Below are positions 41,416-51,213 of a stretch of 64,000 bases of DNA, piece after piece. The DNA is from JAIRMO01 sp046533115 (lineage in GTDB: Bacteria; Spirochaetota; Spirochaetia; Treponematales; Breznakiellaceae), in NCBI RefSeq assembly GCF_046533115.1, contig NZ_JAJQRC010000012.1, positions 16,341 through 80,340 of the forward strand, read 5' to 3'. The position numbers and the translations under genes were made by a program. Numbering within the stretch: position 1 is the stretch's first letter; every line of letters begins with the position of its first letter. The notes under the pieces were generated by a model that was given only the letters and a program-made list of their open reading frames with translations, was not told where the DNA came from and ran no database searches.

Positions 41416-42357
41416 ATGAGAAAAAGCGTGCGTTTGATTTCGGTTTTAGTATGTGTACTGATGATGTTCGTTTGCGTAACCGGTGTTTTCGCCGGCGCCA
41501 AACAGCAGCAGGAACAGCAGAGCGGCGGCGGCAAACTGAGGGTTGCGGTTATCCTGAAAACCCTTAGTTCCACTTACTGGCAGACGGTTCTCTCGGGGGC
41601 GGAGCAGGCCGCCAAGGAATTGGGCGTTGAACTTATTCCCCTGGGCCCCCCCACGGAAGACGATGCTATCGCCCAGACCAATATGGTGGAAGACGTAATC
41701 ACCCAGAAAGTGGATGCGATTGTGTTCTCCCCCTGCCAGCCGGAAGGGGCCGTAACGGTTCTTAACAAGGCCCGGGACGCGAATGTTCCCGTCGTGGTTA
41801 TCGACACCCCAATGCCGGCGTCGTATACCAGCGCCGTTACCTATATCGGCAGCAACAACTATCAGATTGGCGTTCTTGGCGCGAAAGAAATGCTCAAAAG
41901 CCTTAAAGCCGGTACCAAGGTCCTGGTTCTTGAAGGCGCGCCGGGCAATGTGGCGATGACCGAGCGGGCGGATGGAGCGGAAAAAACCTTCAAGGACGCG
42001 GGGGTTAATGTTGTTTCACGGCAGCCCGCCTATTCGGATCGGGAAAGGGCCTATAGCATTACCCAAAACGTGCTTCAAACCACCGAGTTGGACGGCGTTT
42101 TCGCCGCCAACGACGAGCAAGCCCTCGGCGCGTACCGGGCGATTGTCCAGGCCGGAAAGAAGGCGGTGGTGGTGGGCGTAGACGGTAACCCCGATGCGAA
42201 AGAATCCGTGGACAAGGGCGAACTTTTCGCAACCGTTGCCCAGTCGGCGGACCAGATGGGCTATCTTGGCGTAAAATACGCGGTTCAGTATGCCAAAGGC
42301 GATAAAAACATCGAGAAGATGATTGACGCGCCGACCCCGGTTTATACTAAAAAATAG
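41416..42357 (+). CDS. Sugar ABC importer, periplasmic binding protein (RbsB-like)
   Basis: 313 residues from ATG 41416, with GGAGG 6 nt upstream. Signal peptide MRKSVRLISVLVCVLMMFVC ending at VFAGA, then a Peripla_BP_4 domain: LRVAVILKTLSSTYWQTVL, VDAIVFSPCQPEG, GVFAANDEQALGAYRA. This is the last gene of the importer set, closed by the terminator at 42395-42433. The ligand is inferred to be inositol from the regulon. Confidence 0.95.
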   Translation: MRKSVRLISVLVCVLMMFVCVTGVFAGAKQQQEQQSGGGKLRVAVILKTLSSTYWQTVLSGAEQAAKELGVELIPLGPPTEDDAIAQTNMVEDVITQKVDAIVFSPCQPEGAVTVLNKARDANVPVVVIDTPMPASYTSAVTYIGSNNYQIGVLGAKEMLKSLKAGTKVLVLEGAPGNVAMTERADGAEKTFKDAGVNVVSRQPAYSDRERAYSITQNVLQTTELDGVFAANDEQALGAYRAIVQAGKKAVVVGVDGNPDAKESVDKGELFATVAQSADQMGYLGVKYAVQYAKGDKNIEKMIDAPTPVYTKK

Positions 42358-42394
42358 GTAAGACCCGTTAAAAGCGCCGGTTTCGAGAAACCGC

Positions 42395-42433
42395 AGGGAC
42401 CTCAAAAATTTCAAATTTTTGAGGTCCCTTTTT
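42395..42433 (+). terminator. Rho-independent terminator of the importer operon
   Basis: A 17-bp stem starting AGGGACCTCAAAAATTT, with a 1-nt centre, is followed by a T-run (ccctttttaaaac). Confidence 0.9.
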
Positions 42434-42541
42434 AAAACAGCCCCAAGTATTCATGGTATCTTCAAAAAACCTTAATTGATAGTTATCCGATTACCTGATA
42501 TACTTATTAAAGAATGGCAGCAAAGGAAGGAATAGTTATTT

Positions 42542-43369
42542 ATGGAAAAAAAATTATTAGCGGACCTGCAGTCCAAGGCTAAAGAAATCCGGAAGTTAAC
42601 CATCGAAGAGATCGGGACCCTGGGGACCGGTCATATCGGCGGCTCCATGTCTATCGCGGACCTCCTGGCCCTGTTGTACTTTCACCGGATGAAGGTGGAT
42701 CCCGCCAATCCCCGCTGGGAAGACCGGGATCAACTGGTGGTTTCCAAGGGCCATGCGGGGCCGGCGGTCTATGCCGCCCTGGCCCTCAAGGGCTTTTTCC
42801 CCAAGGAATGGCTTGGTACCCTTAACCAGGGGGGGACCAGGCTCCCCAGCCATTGTGACCGGAACCTTACCCCGGGCATCGACATGACCGCCGGTTCCCT
42901 GGGGCAGGGGTTTTCCGCGGCCCTGGGTATAGCCCTGGGGCTCAGGTTGGATAAAAAACCTTCCCGGGTGTATACCATCATCGGGGACGGTGAGTCCGAC
43001 GAAGGCCAGATCTGGGAGGGGGCCCTCTTTGCCGCGGCCCAGGGACTTTCAAATATCACCGCCTTTACCGATTACAACAAGCAGCAGCTTGACGGCTATA
43101 CCAAGAATATCCTGGATCTGGGGGATCTGCGCGCCAAATGGGCCGCCTTCGGCTGGTACACCCAGGAGGTGGACGGCCATGACCTTGAAGCCCTGGACGG
43201 GGCCATTGAAAAGGCCCTGGCCCAAAAGGACGTTCCTTCCATGATCATCATGAATACCATTAAGGGCAAGGGTTGTTTTTTTGCCGAGGGGATCGAAAAA
43301 AACCACAGTATGGCCTTTAACCTGGAAAAAGCCCGGGAGGCGATTGCTGTTTTGGACGGAAAGGAATGA
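42542..43369 (+). CDS. Transketolase, N-terminal subunit
   Basis: 275 residues, corresponding to the thiamine-diphosphate-binding half of a split transketolase. It has GHIGGSMSIADLLALLYFH, SKGHAGPAVYAALAL, the cofactor motif GDGESDEGQIWEGA and NTIKGKGCFF. It is followed by the C-terminal half after 26 nt. The pair transfers two-carbon units in pentose metabolism. It stands after the importer terminator, so it has its own promoter or reads through. Confidence 0.94.
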   Translation: MEKKLLADLQSKAKEIRKLTIEEIGTLGTGHIGGSMSIADLLALLYFHRMKVDPANPRWEDRDQLVVSKGHAGPAVYAALALKGFFPKEWLGTLNQGGTRLPSHCDRNLTPGIDMTAGSLGQGFSAALGIALGLRLDKKPSRVYTIIGDGESDEGQIWEGALFAAAQGLSNITAFTDYNKQQLDGYTKNILDLGDLRAKWAAFGWYTQEVDGHDLEALDGAIEKALAQKDVPSMIIMNTIKGKGCFFAEGIEKNHSMAFNLEKAREAIAVLDGKE

Positions 43370-43395
43370 CCCCTTTTGTTAATGAAGGAGAAACT

Positions 43396-44331
43396 ATGGA
43401 AACAAAAGAAATGCGCGCCGCCTATGTGGAAACCATAACCGCCCTGGCGGAAAAAAATAAGAATATCGTCCTCCTGGAAGCGGATCTGATGAGCTGTACC
43501 AATACGGGGAGCTTTAAAAAGGCCTATCCCGATCGTTTGTTTAATGTGGGTATTGCCGAGGCGAACATGATCGGCGTGGCCTCGGGGCTTTCCTCGGTGG
43601 GAAAGATCCCCTTTGCCGCTACCTTCGGCTGTTTCGCTTCCCGCCGGGTCTTTGATCAATTTTTTATCTCCGCCAACTATGCCCGGCTCAATGTAAAGCT
43701 CATCGGCATGGACCCCGGGGTAACCGCTGCCTTTAACGGCGGCACCCACATGCCCTTTGAGGATCTGGCCCTGATGCGGTCCATCCCCAAGCTCATCATT
43801 GTGGAACCCTCGGACCCGTGGAATTGCGCCGATTTTGTCCGGCAAGCCGCGGAGATCTACGGCTCGGTGTACCTGCGGCTTCCCCGTAAGGCCGTCCCGA
43901 TCCTCTACACCAGTGAGGATAAGTTCCCCTTTGGCAAGGCGAGGGTATTCAAAGAAGGAAAGGACCTCTGTTTTGTTGCCCTGGGCAGCCTTATGGTGAA
44001 CGAATCCCTTAAGGCCCGGGAACTTCTGGCATCCGAGGGGATCGACGCCGGTATTTTGGACGTCCTTACCCTCAAACCCATAGACCGGGAAGCGGTAGTA
44101 GCCCAGGCTTCCAAGGTTAAGGCCGTGATCAGCGCGGAAAATCACCAGATCAACGGGGGCCTGGGCAGCGCCGTGGCGGAGATCCTCGCGGAATCGGGTT
44201 TCCGGGGCAAATTCGCTCGGGTAGGGATCATGGACGAGTTCGGCGAAGTGGGTACCCAGGATTATCTGACCAAACGCTTCGGTCTGGACGGAGAAACCCT
44301 GGCCCAAAAAGCCCGGGACTTACTTGGTTAG
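43396..44331 (+). CDS. Transketolase, C-terminal subunit
   Basis: 311 residues from ATG 43396, preceded by AAGGAG; an ATG at 43366 overlaps the previous stop but has no site. It contains the pyrimidine-binding domain (RLFNVGIAEANMIGVASGLS, with the catalytic Glu in GIAE) and the C-terminal transketolase domain (INGGLGSAVAEILAESGF). It completes the split enzyme started at 42542. Some such pairs act as 1-deoxyxylulose-like or apulose transketolases; the exact substrate is not readable. Confidence 0.94.
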   Translation: METKEMRAAYVETITALAEKNKNIVLLEADLMSCTNTGSFKKAYPDRLFNVGIAEANMIGVASGLSSVGKIPFAATFGCFASRRVFDQFFISANYARLNVKLIGMDPGVTAAFNGGTHMPFEDLALMRSIPKLIIVEPSDPWNCADFVRQAAEIYGSVYLRLPRKAVPILYTSEDKFPFGKARVFKEGKDLCFVALGSLMVNESLKARELLASEGIDAGILDVLTLKPIDREAVVAQASKVKAVISAENHQINGGLGSAVAEILAESGFRGKFARVGIMDEFGEVGTQDYLTKRFGLDGETLAQKARDLLG

Positions 44332-44767
44332 GCCTTTGTCCGCCCTGAGGTCTCATGATCCCCTGGGGCGGGCGGAAGGATCCCTCCTGTGGGCTAAGAC
44401 AAAGTGAAAAGAATACGGCTGGGTATTTTTCTCTTTTTACTGCGTCACCGGGTTTAGATTATTACCAAAGCTATTTTGACGGTTTTCTTATGGAGTCTCA
44501 GTCGCTTTCGATCTCTTATACCGCCGCGCTTGGAATAGATTGCGGTACCGTTCAAACCGTTGATTTTAGGGGGCTCTTTGAAAAACCGGAATGAGTTTTT
44601 AGGCGGAATAAGGCTAAGATAAAAAAGGTAACGGCGAATCGCCCCTACCGCCGCACCTTCGCCACAAATACAGAATTAAGCAATTCACCCCAAAGATGAA
44701 TCACCCAACCCCGCCTTTTCATGTCCCGGTGGTTCATAGGAAGGAAATCCACCGGGCGTGAAACAAC
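44332..44767. other. Spacer without a supported gene
   Basis: This stretch holds an open frame of 79 codons at 44355-44594 with no ribosome site and no recognisable family. Its end (about 44457-44594) has plausible codon use and might be a decayed coding remnant. Nothing else is seen. Confidence 0.4.
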
Positions 44768-44992
44768 CTACACTCCCACTACGGTGGTAACCTGGGGAAC
44801 TTCTTTTTTCAAATAATTCTCAATACCCATCTTGAGGGTCATCTGGGCCATAGGGCATCCCCCGCAGGCGCCGGTGAGTTTTACCGAAACCGTACCGTCA
44901 TCGGCTACAGACACCAATTCCACATCGCCGCCGTCCGCCTGAAGGGAGGGCCGGACATTATTAAGCGCGCTTTGTACCTGTTCTTCCAGCAT
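44768..44992 (-). CDS. NifU-like (NfuA-type) Fe-S scaffold domain protein
   Basis: A 74-residue stand-alone NifU C-terminal domain: VRPSLQADGGDVELV then KLTGACGGCPMAQMTL, with the C-x2-C that holds a transferable [4Fe-4S] cluster. It would serve iron-sulfur delivery in the cytoplasm. It is a single gene with a hairpin in its leader. Confidence 0.93.
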   Translation of the reverse strand: MLEEQVQSALNNVRPSLQADGGDVELVSVADDGTVSVKLTGACGGCPMAQMTLKMGIENYLKKEVPQVTTVVGV

Positions 44993-45017
44993 AATAAACT
45001 CCTCGTTTTTGTTTCAA

Positions 45018-45054
45018 AAACTCATCCAAAACTCACCGAGCCTTGGATGAGTTT
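45018..45054 (-). other. Hairpin in the leader of the NifU-like gene
   Basis: AAACTCATCCAA and TTGGATGAGTTT form a 12-bp stem with a loop containing actcaccgag. A similar loop (actaaccgag) occurs in the hairpin at 22896-22927. From 45055 to 45270 no gene is seen. Confidence 0.5.
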
Positions 45055-45270
45055 AATATAACACCTTCCCGCCGGAATAACAAGTCCGGAAACCCAGGAT
45101 AAAGGCATAGGAATTTTTAACCAGAAACCGCATGAACCACTACGAATTTTTCTCTCTATATTTCGCGCTTTCCAAGGGACGCGATGGGGGCGATCGGAAA
45201 ATATGCTGGGAAAATCGGGGATAAAAAAACGCTTCGGGTATATGCCATCGGCGGAGATGCCGCTGGAATG

Positions 45271-46131
45271 CTAACCCTTAACCGCCCCGGCCATCATGCC
45301 CTTTACCAGTTTGTCCTGCCCAAAAACATAGAGGAGGATGATGGGCAGGGACGAGAGGATAAGGAGGGTCATAATTAAGGGAATATTCATCGTATATTGT
45401 CCCTGGTATTCCCAAACCGCCAGCGGCAGGGTACGACTCTTTTGCGACTGGGTCAGGACCATGACGAAACTGAATTCGTTCCAGATAACCACCCCGTTGT
45501 AAATGCCCAGGGTGGCAAGCCCGGATTTGGAGAGGGGGAGAATAATCCTAAAAAAGGCGCTGAATTTCCCGCAGCCGTCGATTTCCGCGGCCTCCTCAAT
45601 TTCCCGGGAGATGTTTTGCATAAAGGCGGTGAGGATGAAAACCGAAATCGGCAGGTTAAAGGCCACGTTTGGTCCGATAAGCGCCAGGGGCGTATCGTAT
45701 ATATTCAAATTGGTGGACATGATAAATACCGGAATCAGGGTAATATGAATCGGTATCGACATGGCCGCCACAATGGCGCCGTAAATGGGCCGGTTAAGCA
45801 AAAACTGCATCCGGGAGAGGGGATAGGCGGCAAAGGCGCTGGTAAAGAGCAGCAGGGTCAGAGAAATTATCAATACCATCACACTGTTGTAAAAGTAATT
45901 GTAGAATCCCCCCCCCATAACCGTAGCATAATTCACCAGGCTAAATACCTTGGGCAGGTTAAAAAGACCGCCGCTGAGGAATTCTCCCTGGGATTTCAGG
46001 GAAATGAGGATCAAATAATAAAAGGGCCCCCCGGCAATAACCAGCCATATAAAGGCAAAGATAAGCGCCATACACCAAAAAGGGGAGATCCGTGAAGGAC
46101 GGCCGGAAAGGATGCGTTTTTTTGGGGCCAT
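45271..46131 (-). CDS. Carbohydrate ABC importer permease (MalG-like)
   Basis: 286 residues with six membrane helices and the EAA loop EEAAEIDGCGKFSAFFRIILP, which docks the ATPase. The start has a basic N-terminus and a first helix (FWCMALIFAFIWLVIAGGPF). It overlaps nothing but follows the MalF-like gene by 1 nt. The matching ATPase is not present here; such importers often share one MsmK-type ATPase encoded elsewhere. Confidence 0.94.
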   Translation of the reverse strand: MAPKKRILSGRPSRISPFWCMALIFAFIWLVIAGGPFYYLILISLKSQGEFLSGGLFNLPKVFSLVNYATVMGGGFYNYFYNSVMVLIISLTLLLFTSAFAAYPLSRMQFLLNRPIYGAIVAAMSIPIHITLIPVFIMSTNLNIYDTPLALIGPNVAFNLPISVFILTAFMQNISREIEEAAEIDGCGKFSAFFRIILPLSKSGLATLGIYNGVVIWNEFSFVMVLTQSQKSRTLPLAVWEYQGQYTMNIPLIMTLLILSSLPIILLYVFGQDKLVKGMMAGAVKG

Positions 46132-46132
46132 G

Positions 46133-47038
46133 TTACACCTCCGCCTTTTTGTTCAGGGTAGTTATGGTGATAAACGCGACAATGGTGATAAGCAAAAACA
46201 TGCCGCAGGCAACCGTGGCCCCATACCCCATATTAAATTTGACAAAGGAGGTTTTATACATAAGGGTGGCCATCAATTCGGTGGAGACCCCCGGACCCCC
46301 GCCGGTCATCACAAAAACAAGGTCAAAATACTTAAGGGAACCGATGATGGAGATGGTGGCCCCGGAAATCACGGTGGGCTTGAGCAGGGGCAGGGAAACC
46401 CGCCAGAAATACTGGTTCCTCGTGGCCCCGTCTATACTGGCCGCCTCATAGAGCTCCACCGGAATGGTACCGTAGGCGGCCAAATATAACACCATATAAA
46501 AAGGGATATACTGCCAACAGACAACCCCGATCACCGTAAAAAGCGCTGCCCTGGGATTACCCAAAAGATCCACCCCGCCGCCGCCCAGGGCTTTTGATAT
46601 GGAAGCGAAAATTCCGTAATTCGCGTCCAGGGCAAATTTGAAAAGTACCCCGATGGCCACCGAAGAGATAAGGTAGGGGAGGAACCAGACTACTTTAAAG
46701 ATCACCCCTTTGGATTCGGTAATATCCAAAAAGGTAGCCAGGATCATGGCAAAGGGGACCTGAAAGAGCAGGGACAGAAACATGATGATTACGTTGTTGC
46801 CGAAGGCCGCCCAAAAATTCGCGTCCTTGACTAATTGCATCCAATTAGCGATCCCCACAAAAGTCCGGTTTCGGCTCATCCCGTTCCACTGGACCATACT
46901 GGTAATAAAGGAATCAATGATGGGGTAGAGAATAAAAATAACCATAAAAAACATGGCCGGAAACAAAAAAACCGCTGCCGCGGCCCGAACCGAACGCTGC
47001 CGGGCAAGACGAAGTGTATTATGGGTTTTTCCGATCAT
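46133..47038 (-). CDS. Carbohydrate ABC importer permease (MalF-like)
   Basis: 301 residues, with membrane helices starting AAAVFLFPAMFFMVIFILYP and the EAA-type loop LYEAASIDGATRNQYFWRVS. It pairs with the MalG-like subunit and the binding protein upstream at 47353-48639. The gap between it and the binding-protein gene holds a hairpin repeat element. Confidence 0.94.
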   Translation of the reverse strand: MIGKTHNTLRLARQRSVRAAAAVFLFPAMFFMVIFILYPIIDSFITSMVQWNGMSRNRTFVGIANWMQLVKDANFWAAFGNNVIIMFLSLLFQVPFAMILATFLDITESKGVIFKVVWFLPYLISSVAIGVLFKFALDANYGIFASISKALGGGGVDLLGNPRAALFTVIGVVCWQYIPFYMVLYLAAYGTIPVELYEAASIDGATRNQYFWRVSLPLLKPTVISGATISIIGSLKYFDLVFVMTGGGPGVSTELMATLMYKTSFVKFNMGYGATVACGMFLLITIVAFITITTLNKKAEV

Positions 47039-47151
47039 AGTACTCCCCTGATGAAAACCAAATCGCCGTTTTTAGAGCTAAACTTAACCCGCTGTTAACC
47101 ACGAACTAGTACCTTGTAAACACTAAACGGCCATGCATATACAGAATTTAA

Positions 47152-47298
47152 GAAATTCACCACAAAGGCGCAGAAGGCGAATAAGAAAGAAATGAAGAGA
47201 GAAGAATAACTCACTCTTCGCTTTTCATTCTTAATTCTCCTTTCCTCCTCCTTCCTTCTTCGCCTTATTCGCCTTATTCGCCTTTGTGGTCGAATTCT
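47152..47298. repeat. Long imperfect inverted-repeat element, copy 1
   Basis: The left arm runs ttcaccacaaaggcgcagaa, the right arm ends cgcctttgtggtcgaattc; in between are short mirrored blocks (aataag / cttatt). Similar elements lie at 61706-61882 and 63000-63118. No frame is conserved. It fills the 314-nt gap between the binding-protein gene and the MalF-like permease, so it is in the transcript. Confidence 0.75.
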
Positions 47299-47352
47299 CT
47301 TTCTCCTATATATCAAGCATATTAGTATTTACGCAGTTTATTCGGAAAAGCG

Positions 47353-48639
47353 TCATTTCTTACGATATGCCGCTTGGGCGTCCTGCAGCCGCTGGGCCGC
47401 CTCCTGGGGGCTCAGGGTACCGCCGAATATCTCCTGGGAAGTGGTTTTGTGTACCTCCGATACCTCGGGAGCCAGGGATTGATCATACCAAAGCTGCATG
47501 TCCGGCGCCGCCTGGACCTGGGCGAAAAGTTCCGCCAGGATGGGATCGGTAAGTTTCACATTTTTTACCGGAGGAATCGCGCCGGCGGCCAAACGATCCT
47601 GAACCGACAGATCGTCTATCAGATAGGTTATCATTTCAAAAGCCTTGGCGGGATTTTTGCTGGTGGAGGACACGTGATAGAAGTTATCCCCCACCGTTCC
47701 GATCACCGTATTGGGATTACCGATGCCCTGTTCGTCCCGGGGGAATTTGAAAATACCCATCTTTTTCGCGAATTCAGGGTTTTCGCTTAAAGCGGAAGAG
47801 TTGAACCAGCTGCCCATAAGGTGCATTGCCGCGTCTCCGTTGTAAAGGATCTGCCGGGACTGCCCGGAATCCTCATCCAGACCGTTAAAGCCGGTGTTAA
47901 AATACCCCTTGTTGACCCATTCCTGAATCTTCTGGCCCGCGTAGATAAAGGCCGGATCCGTAAAGGAACCGGAGCCGTCCACCGCCTTGATAAAGGGCTG
48001 TACCCCTCCCCGGCGGGTGGCGAAGAACATGAAATACATGGAACCGGTCCACTGGGTTTTATTAGCCAGACTGAAGGGTTTAATCCCATTCCGCAGCAGG
48101 GTATCGCACACCGCCTCCAATTCGGTAATCGTGGTAGGTGTCTTCAGGTTGTACCGGGCGAAGATTTCCTTGTTATAAAAAACCGTACAGACCGAAACAT
48201 TCTGTATCGGGACTCCCCAGATTTTTCCGTTGTAGGTGGCCTGGGCAATGGCCGCGTCAAGGAATTTACTCTTATAGTTATTGGCATTCATATAAGAAGT
48301 TAAATCCGCAATGTTATTATTATTGACATATTCATACATGGGACCGCCGGACCAGGAATAAAACACGTCCGGCAGTTTGCCCGACGCCAAAGCAACCGCC
48401 AATTTCTGCTTGTACGAATCGTTTTGTACAATGGTAACATTCACCTTATAGCCGGGATTAGCCGCGATAAACCGATCCACCGCCCGCTGAAATATTCCGG
48501 GATAGGGATCGGTACTTTGGGAATGCCAAAATTCCAGGGTGTTTGCGTCTCCCCCCTGACTTCCACCGGCCCCAAAGGCCATCCCCGTAATCCCCACCAG
48601 GACGATGCAGAGACAGAGAATCCGTAAAGCTCGTTTCAT
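47353..48639 (-). CDS. Carbohydrate ABC importer, family 1 extracellular binding protein
   Basis: 428 residues from ATG 48639, with GGAGG upstream. Signal peptide MKRALRILCLCIVLVGITGM with cleavage near AFG-A. The SBP_bac_1 domain begins NTLEFWHSQSTDPYPGIFQR, with ALASGKLPDVFYSWSGG and a C-terminal lobe ending SPQEAAQRLQDAQAAYRKK. It captures an oligosaccharide for the MalFG-like permease; the GH3 enzyme on the other strand suggests a beta-linked plant sugar. Ligand unknown. Confidence 0.94.
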   Translation of the reverse strand: MKRALRILCLCIVLVGITGMAFGAGGSQGGDANTLEFWHSQSTDPYPGIFQRAVDRFIAANPGYKVNVTIVQNDSYKQKLAVALASGKLPDVFYSWSGGPMYEYVNNNNIADLTSYMNANNYKSKFLDAAIAQATYNGKIWGVPIQNVSVCTVFYNKEIFARYNLKTPTTITELEAVCDTLLRNGIKPFSLANKTQWTGSMYFMFFATRRGGVQPFIKAVDGSGSFTDPAFIYAGQKIQEWVNKGYFNTGFNGLDEDSGQSRQILYNGDAAMHLMGSWFNSSALSENPEFAKKMGIFKFPRDEQGIGNPNTVIGTVGDNFYHVSSTSKNPAKAFEMITYLIDDLSVQDRLAAGAIPPVKNVKLTDPILAELFAQVQAAPDMQLWYDQSLAPEVSEVHKTTSQEIFGGTLSPQEAAQRLQDAQAAYRKK

Positions 48640-48713
48640 GTGTATCCTCCAAAAAAATATAAAGATGGGCCCTTTCATAAGCATTAAGAAAAGCACATCC
48701 ATGATTCTCTATT

Positions 48714-48742
48714 AGTATATAAGCAGAATTTAGCGGTGTCAA
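48714..48742 (-). promoter_or_regulatory. Sigma-70 promoter of the MalFG-type importer operon
   Basis: On the minus strand, TTGACA and TATACT are 17 nt apart, some 75 nt before the binding-protein ATG. Confidence 0.8.
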
Positions 48743-48912
48743 CACAAAATAATTTTCACCCGATCCCCCGTAAATCCGGGCAAGAACAGATGCTTCCGCC
48801 CTGGTTACCGGGGGCTTCCTAAATCATGGCAAACCCGTTATAACTTATCTATATTGACGGCGGGTATTGCCGTTACGCCGGTCCGCACACTTAAAACCGA
48901 GGGGAAGCCATC

Positions 48913-51003
48913 ATGAACCGAGAAGAACGGATTAAAGAACTTGTCTCCCAAATGACCCTTGAGGAAAAGGTATCCCAGTTGAGTTATACCAGCGCCGCTA
49001 TTCCGCGCCTGGGTATTCCCGAATACAACTGGTGGAACGAATGTCTCCACGGGGTTGCCCGGGCAGGACCGGCCACGGTATTTCCCCAGGCTATCGCCCT
49101 GGCGGCAACCTTTGACGAGGATTATATCTACCGGGCTGCCTCGGCTATCTCCGACGAGGGCCGGGCTAAGTATAACGAGGCGGTTAAGCAGGGGAACCGG
49201 GGCCAATATTGGGGGCTTACCTTTTGGACCCCGAATATCAATATCTTCCGGGACCCCCGCTGGGGCAGGGGCCAGGAAACCTATGGGGAAGACCCCTATC
49301 TTACCGGACGGATAGGGCTGGCCTTTGTACGGGGACTCCAGGGGGATGATCCCCAGCGGCTTAAAGCCGCGGCCTGCGCCAAACATTATGCGGTTCATTC
49401 GGGGCCCGAGAAATTGCGGCATACCTTCGACGCCCAGGTCTCCAAAAAGGACCTCTTTGAAACCTACCTTCCCGCGTTCAAACTTCTGGTGGAACAGGGG
49501 GTGGAAGCCGTCATGGGGGCCTATAACCGGACCCTGGGGGAACCCTGCGGGGGCAGCAAGTACCTGCTCCGGGACTTGCTGCGGGGGCGCTGGGGCTTCA
49601 AGGGCCATGTGGTCTCCGACTGCTGGGCTATCCGGGATTTCCACGAACATCACCGGGTAACCTCCTCACCGGAAGAATCGGCGGCCCTGGCCCTAAATGC
49701 GGGGTGCGACCTCAACTGCGGATGTACCTTCCCTATGCTCACCGTCTCCTATAAAAAGGGTCTCGTCAGCATGGAAGCCCTGGATACCGCCGTTACCCGG
49801 CTCCTCCGCACCCGGTTCAAGCTGGGGATGTTTGATTCCCCCCAATCCGATCCCTGGGCCGGCCTGGGCAGGGAGGTCATCAACTGCGAGAAACACCGGA
49901 ATCTGGCCCGGGAGGGAGCGGAAAAATCCATAACCCTCCTCAAAAACCGCGATAATATCCTGCCCCTGGACGATTCGGCCAAGAACATACTGCTCATCGG
50001 CCCCGGGGCGGCTAACCCCCATACCCTGCTGGGTAATTATTACGGGATCACCCCCCGGCTGGTTACTGTTCTGGAAGGACTGGCGGAAAAGCTGCGGACC
50101 AAATTCGCCGTCAATGTGGAATACCGCCAGGGCTGCCTCCAATATGATGAAAACCACCCCTCAAACGTGTCCATGGTCGGGATCGCCGATGGCGTGGATA
50201 TCATCATCGCGGTCTTTGGACTGGACGGTGCCATGGAAGGGGAAGAGGGGGATGCCATTGCCTCGGATTCAAACGGTGACCGGGACCGGATTGAGCTCCC
50301 CTCCTGGCAGCTTGCCTACCTGAAGGATCTCAAAGCCACCGGGAAGCCCCTGGTCCTGATCCTCACCGGGGGCAGTCCCATCGCCTTTCCGGAGGACCTG
50401 GCGGATGCGGTGATCTTCGCCTGGTATCCGGGGGAACAGGGGGGGATCGCCCTGGCGGACATCCTCTTTGGGGATGTTAACCCGTCGGGAAAACTCCCCA
50501 TCACCTTTCCCCGGTCAACGGAACAGCTCCCCCCCTACGAAGACTATGCCATGAAGGGAAGAACCTACCGCTATATGGAGGAAAAGCCCCTGTACCCCTT
50601 TGGATTCGGTCTTTCCTATACGACCTTCCGCTTCGATTCCCTGGAACTGTCCGCCCCGTCCCTTACCGCCGGGGAATCGGTCAAGGCCGTGGCGGGGCTT
50701 ACCAATACGGGAAGCCGGGCCGGGGAAGTGGTGGTTCAACTGTACATCAGCCGGGATAAACGCGGCCCGGAGGACCCCCTTACCTCCCTGCGGGCTTTCC
50801 GCCGGGTGGCTCTTCCCGCGGGGGCATCGGCCGCGGTGGAATTTATCCTTCCCTCCTCGGCCTTTGAGTCGGTAAACAACGACGGGGACCAGGTATTGCC
50901 GGCCGGCTCCTATACGGTGACCGCCGCAGACGCCGCACCCTTCCCGGTTTCTTTGGAGAAGGGCGCTTCCCCTCCGGTAAGCGCCAGGCTGGAGATTCGG
51001 TAG
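48913..51003 (+). CDS. Glycoside hydrolase family 3 beta-glycosidase
   Basis: 696 residues, no signal peptide, so cytoplasmic. N-terminal GH3 barrel with WWNECLHGVARAG, WGRGQETYGEDPYLTG, AKHYAVHSGPE and the nucleophile Asp at about residue 236 in HVVSDCWAIRDF. The second GH3 domain (ILLIGPGAANPHTLLGNYYG; YPGEQGGIALADILFG) and a C-terminal FnIII-like domain (YPFGFGLSYTTF) follow. WNECLHGVAR favours beta-xylosidase-like members, but glucoside activity is possible. It is divergent from the importer, whose sugar it may hydrolyse. Confidence 0.94.
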   Translation: MNREERIKELVSQMTLEEKVSQLSYTSAAIPRLGIPEYNWWNECLHGVARAGPATVFPQAIALAATFDEDYIYRAASAISDEGRAKYNEAVKQGNRGQYWGLTFWTPNINIFRDPRWGRGQETYGEDPYLTGRIGLAFVRGLQGDDPQRLKAAACAKHYAVHSGPEKLRHTFDAQVSKKDLFETYLPAFKLLVEQGVEAVMGAYNRTLGEPCGGSKYLLRDLLRGRWGFKGHVVSDCWAIRDFHEHHRVTSSPEESAALALNAGCDLNCGCTFPMLTVSYKKGLVSMEALDTAVTRLLRTRFKLGMFDSPQSDPWAGLGREVINCEKHRNLAREGAEKSITLLKNRDNILPLDDSAKNILLIGPGAANPHTLLGNYYGITPRLVTVLEGLAEKLRTKFAVNVEYRQGCLQYDENHPSNVSMVGIADGVDIIIAVFGLDGAMEGEEGDAIASDSNGDRDRIELPSWQLAYLKDLKATGKPLVLILTGGSPIAFPEDLADAVIFAWYPGEQGGIALADILFGDVNPSGKLPITFPRSTEQLPPYEDYAMKGRTYRYMEEKPLYPFGFGLSYTTFRFDSLELSAPSLTAGESVKAVAGLTNTGSRAGEVVVQLYISRDKRGPEDPLTSLRAFRRVALPAGASAAVEFILPSSAFESVNNDGDQVLPAGSYTVTAADAAPFPVSLEKGASPPVSARLEIR

Positions 51004-51213
51004 GCCGGGGCATGAATCGGGTGAAAAAGAGCGGCGTATCCGGGAATATCCCGAACTCGGGTAAAAAGACTATTTTGCCCGGAAAATGCCCCTTTCCCCT
51101 TGACATGCTCCGCCTTGTTATGGCATTATTCTTTACTATTCAAGGTTGTTTCAAAATCCGAAGGCCATATGTTGAAACCGGTCTATTCGGTAATTATATT
51201 GAGAAGGGTATAA

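Noticed and set aside
44355..44594. A 79-codon frame after the transketolase pair
   Set aside because: No ribosome site, no known family; only its last part has protein-like composition.
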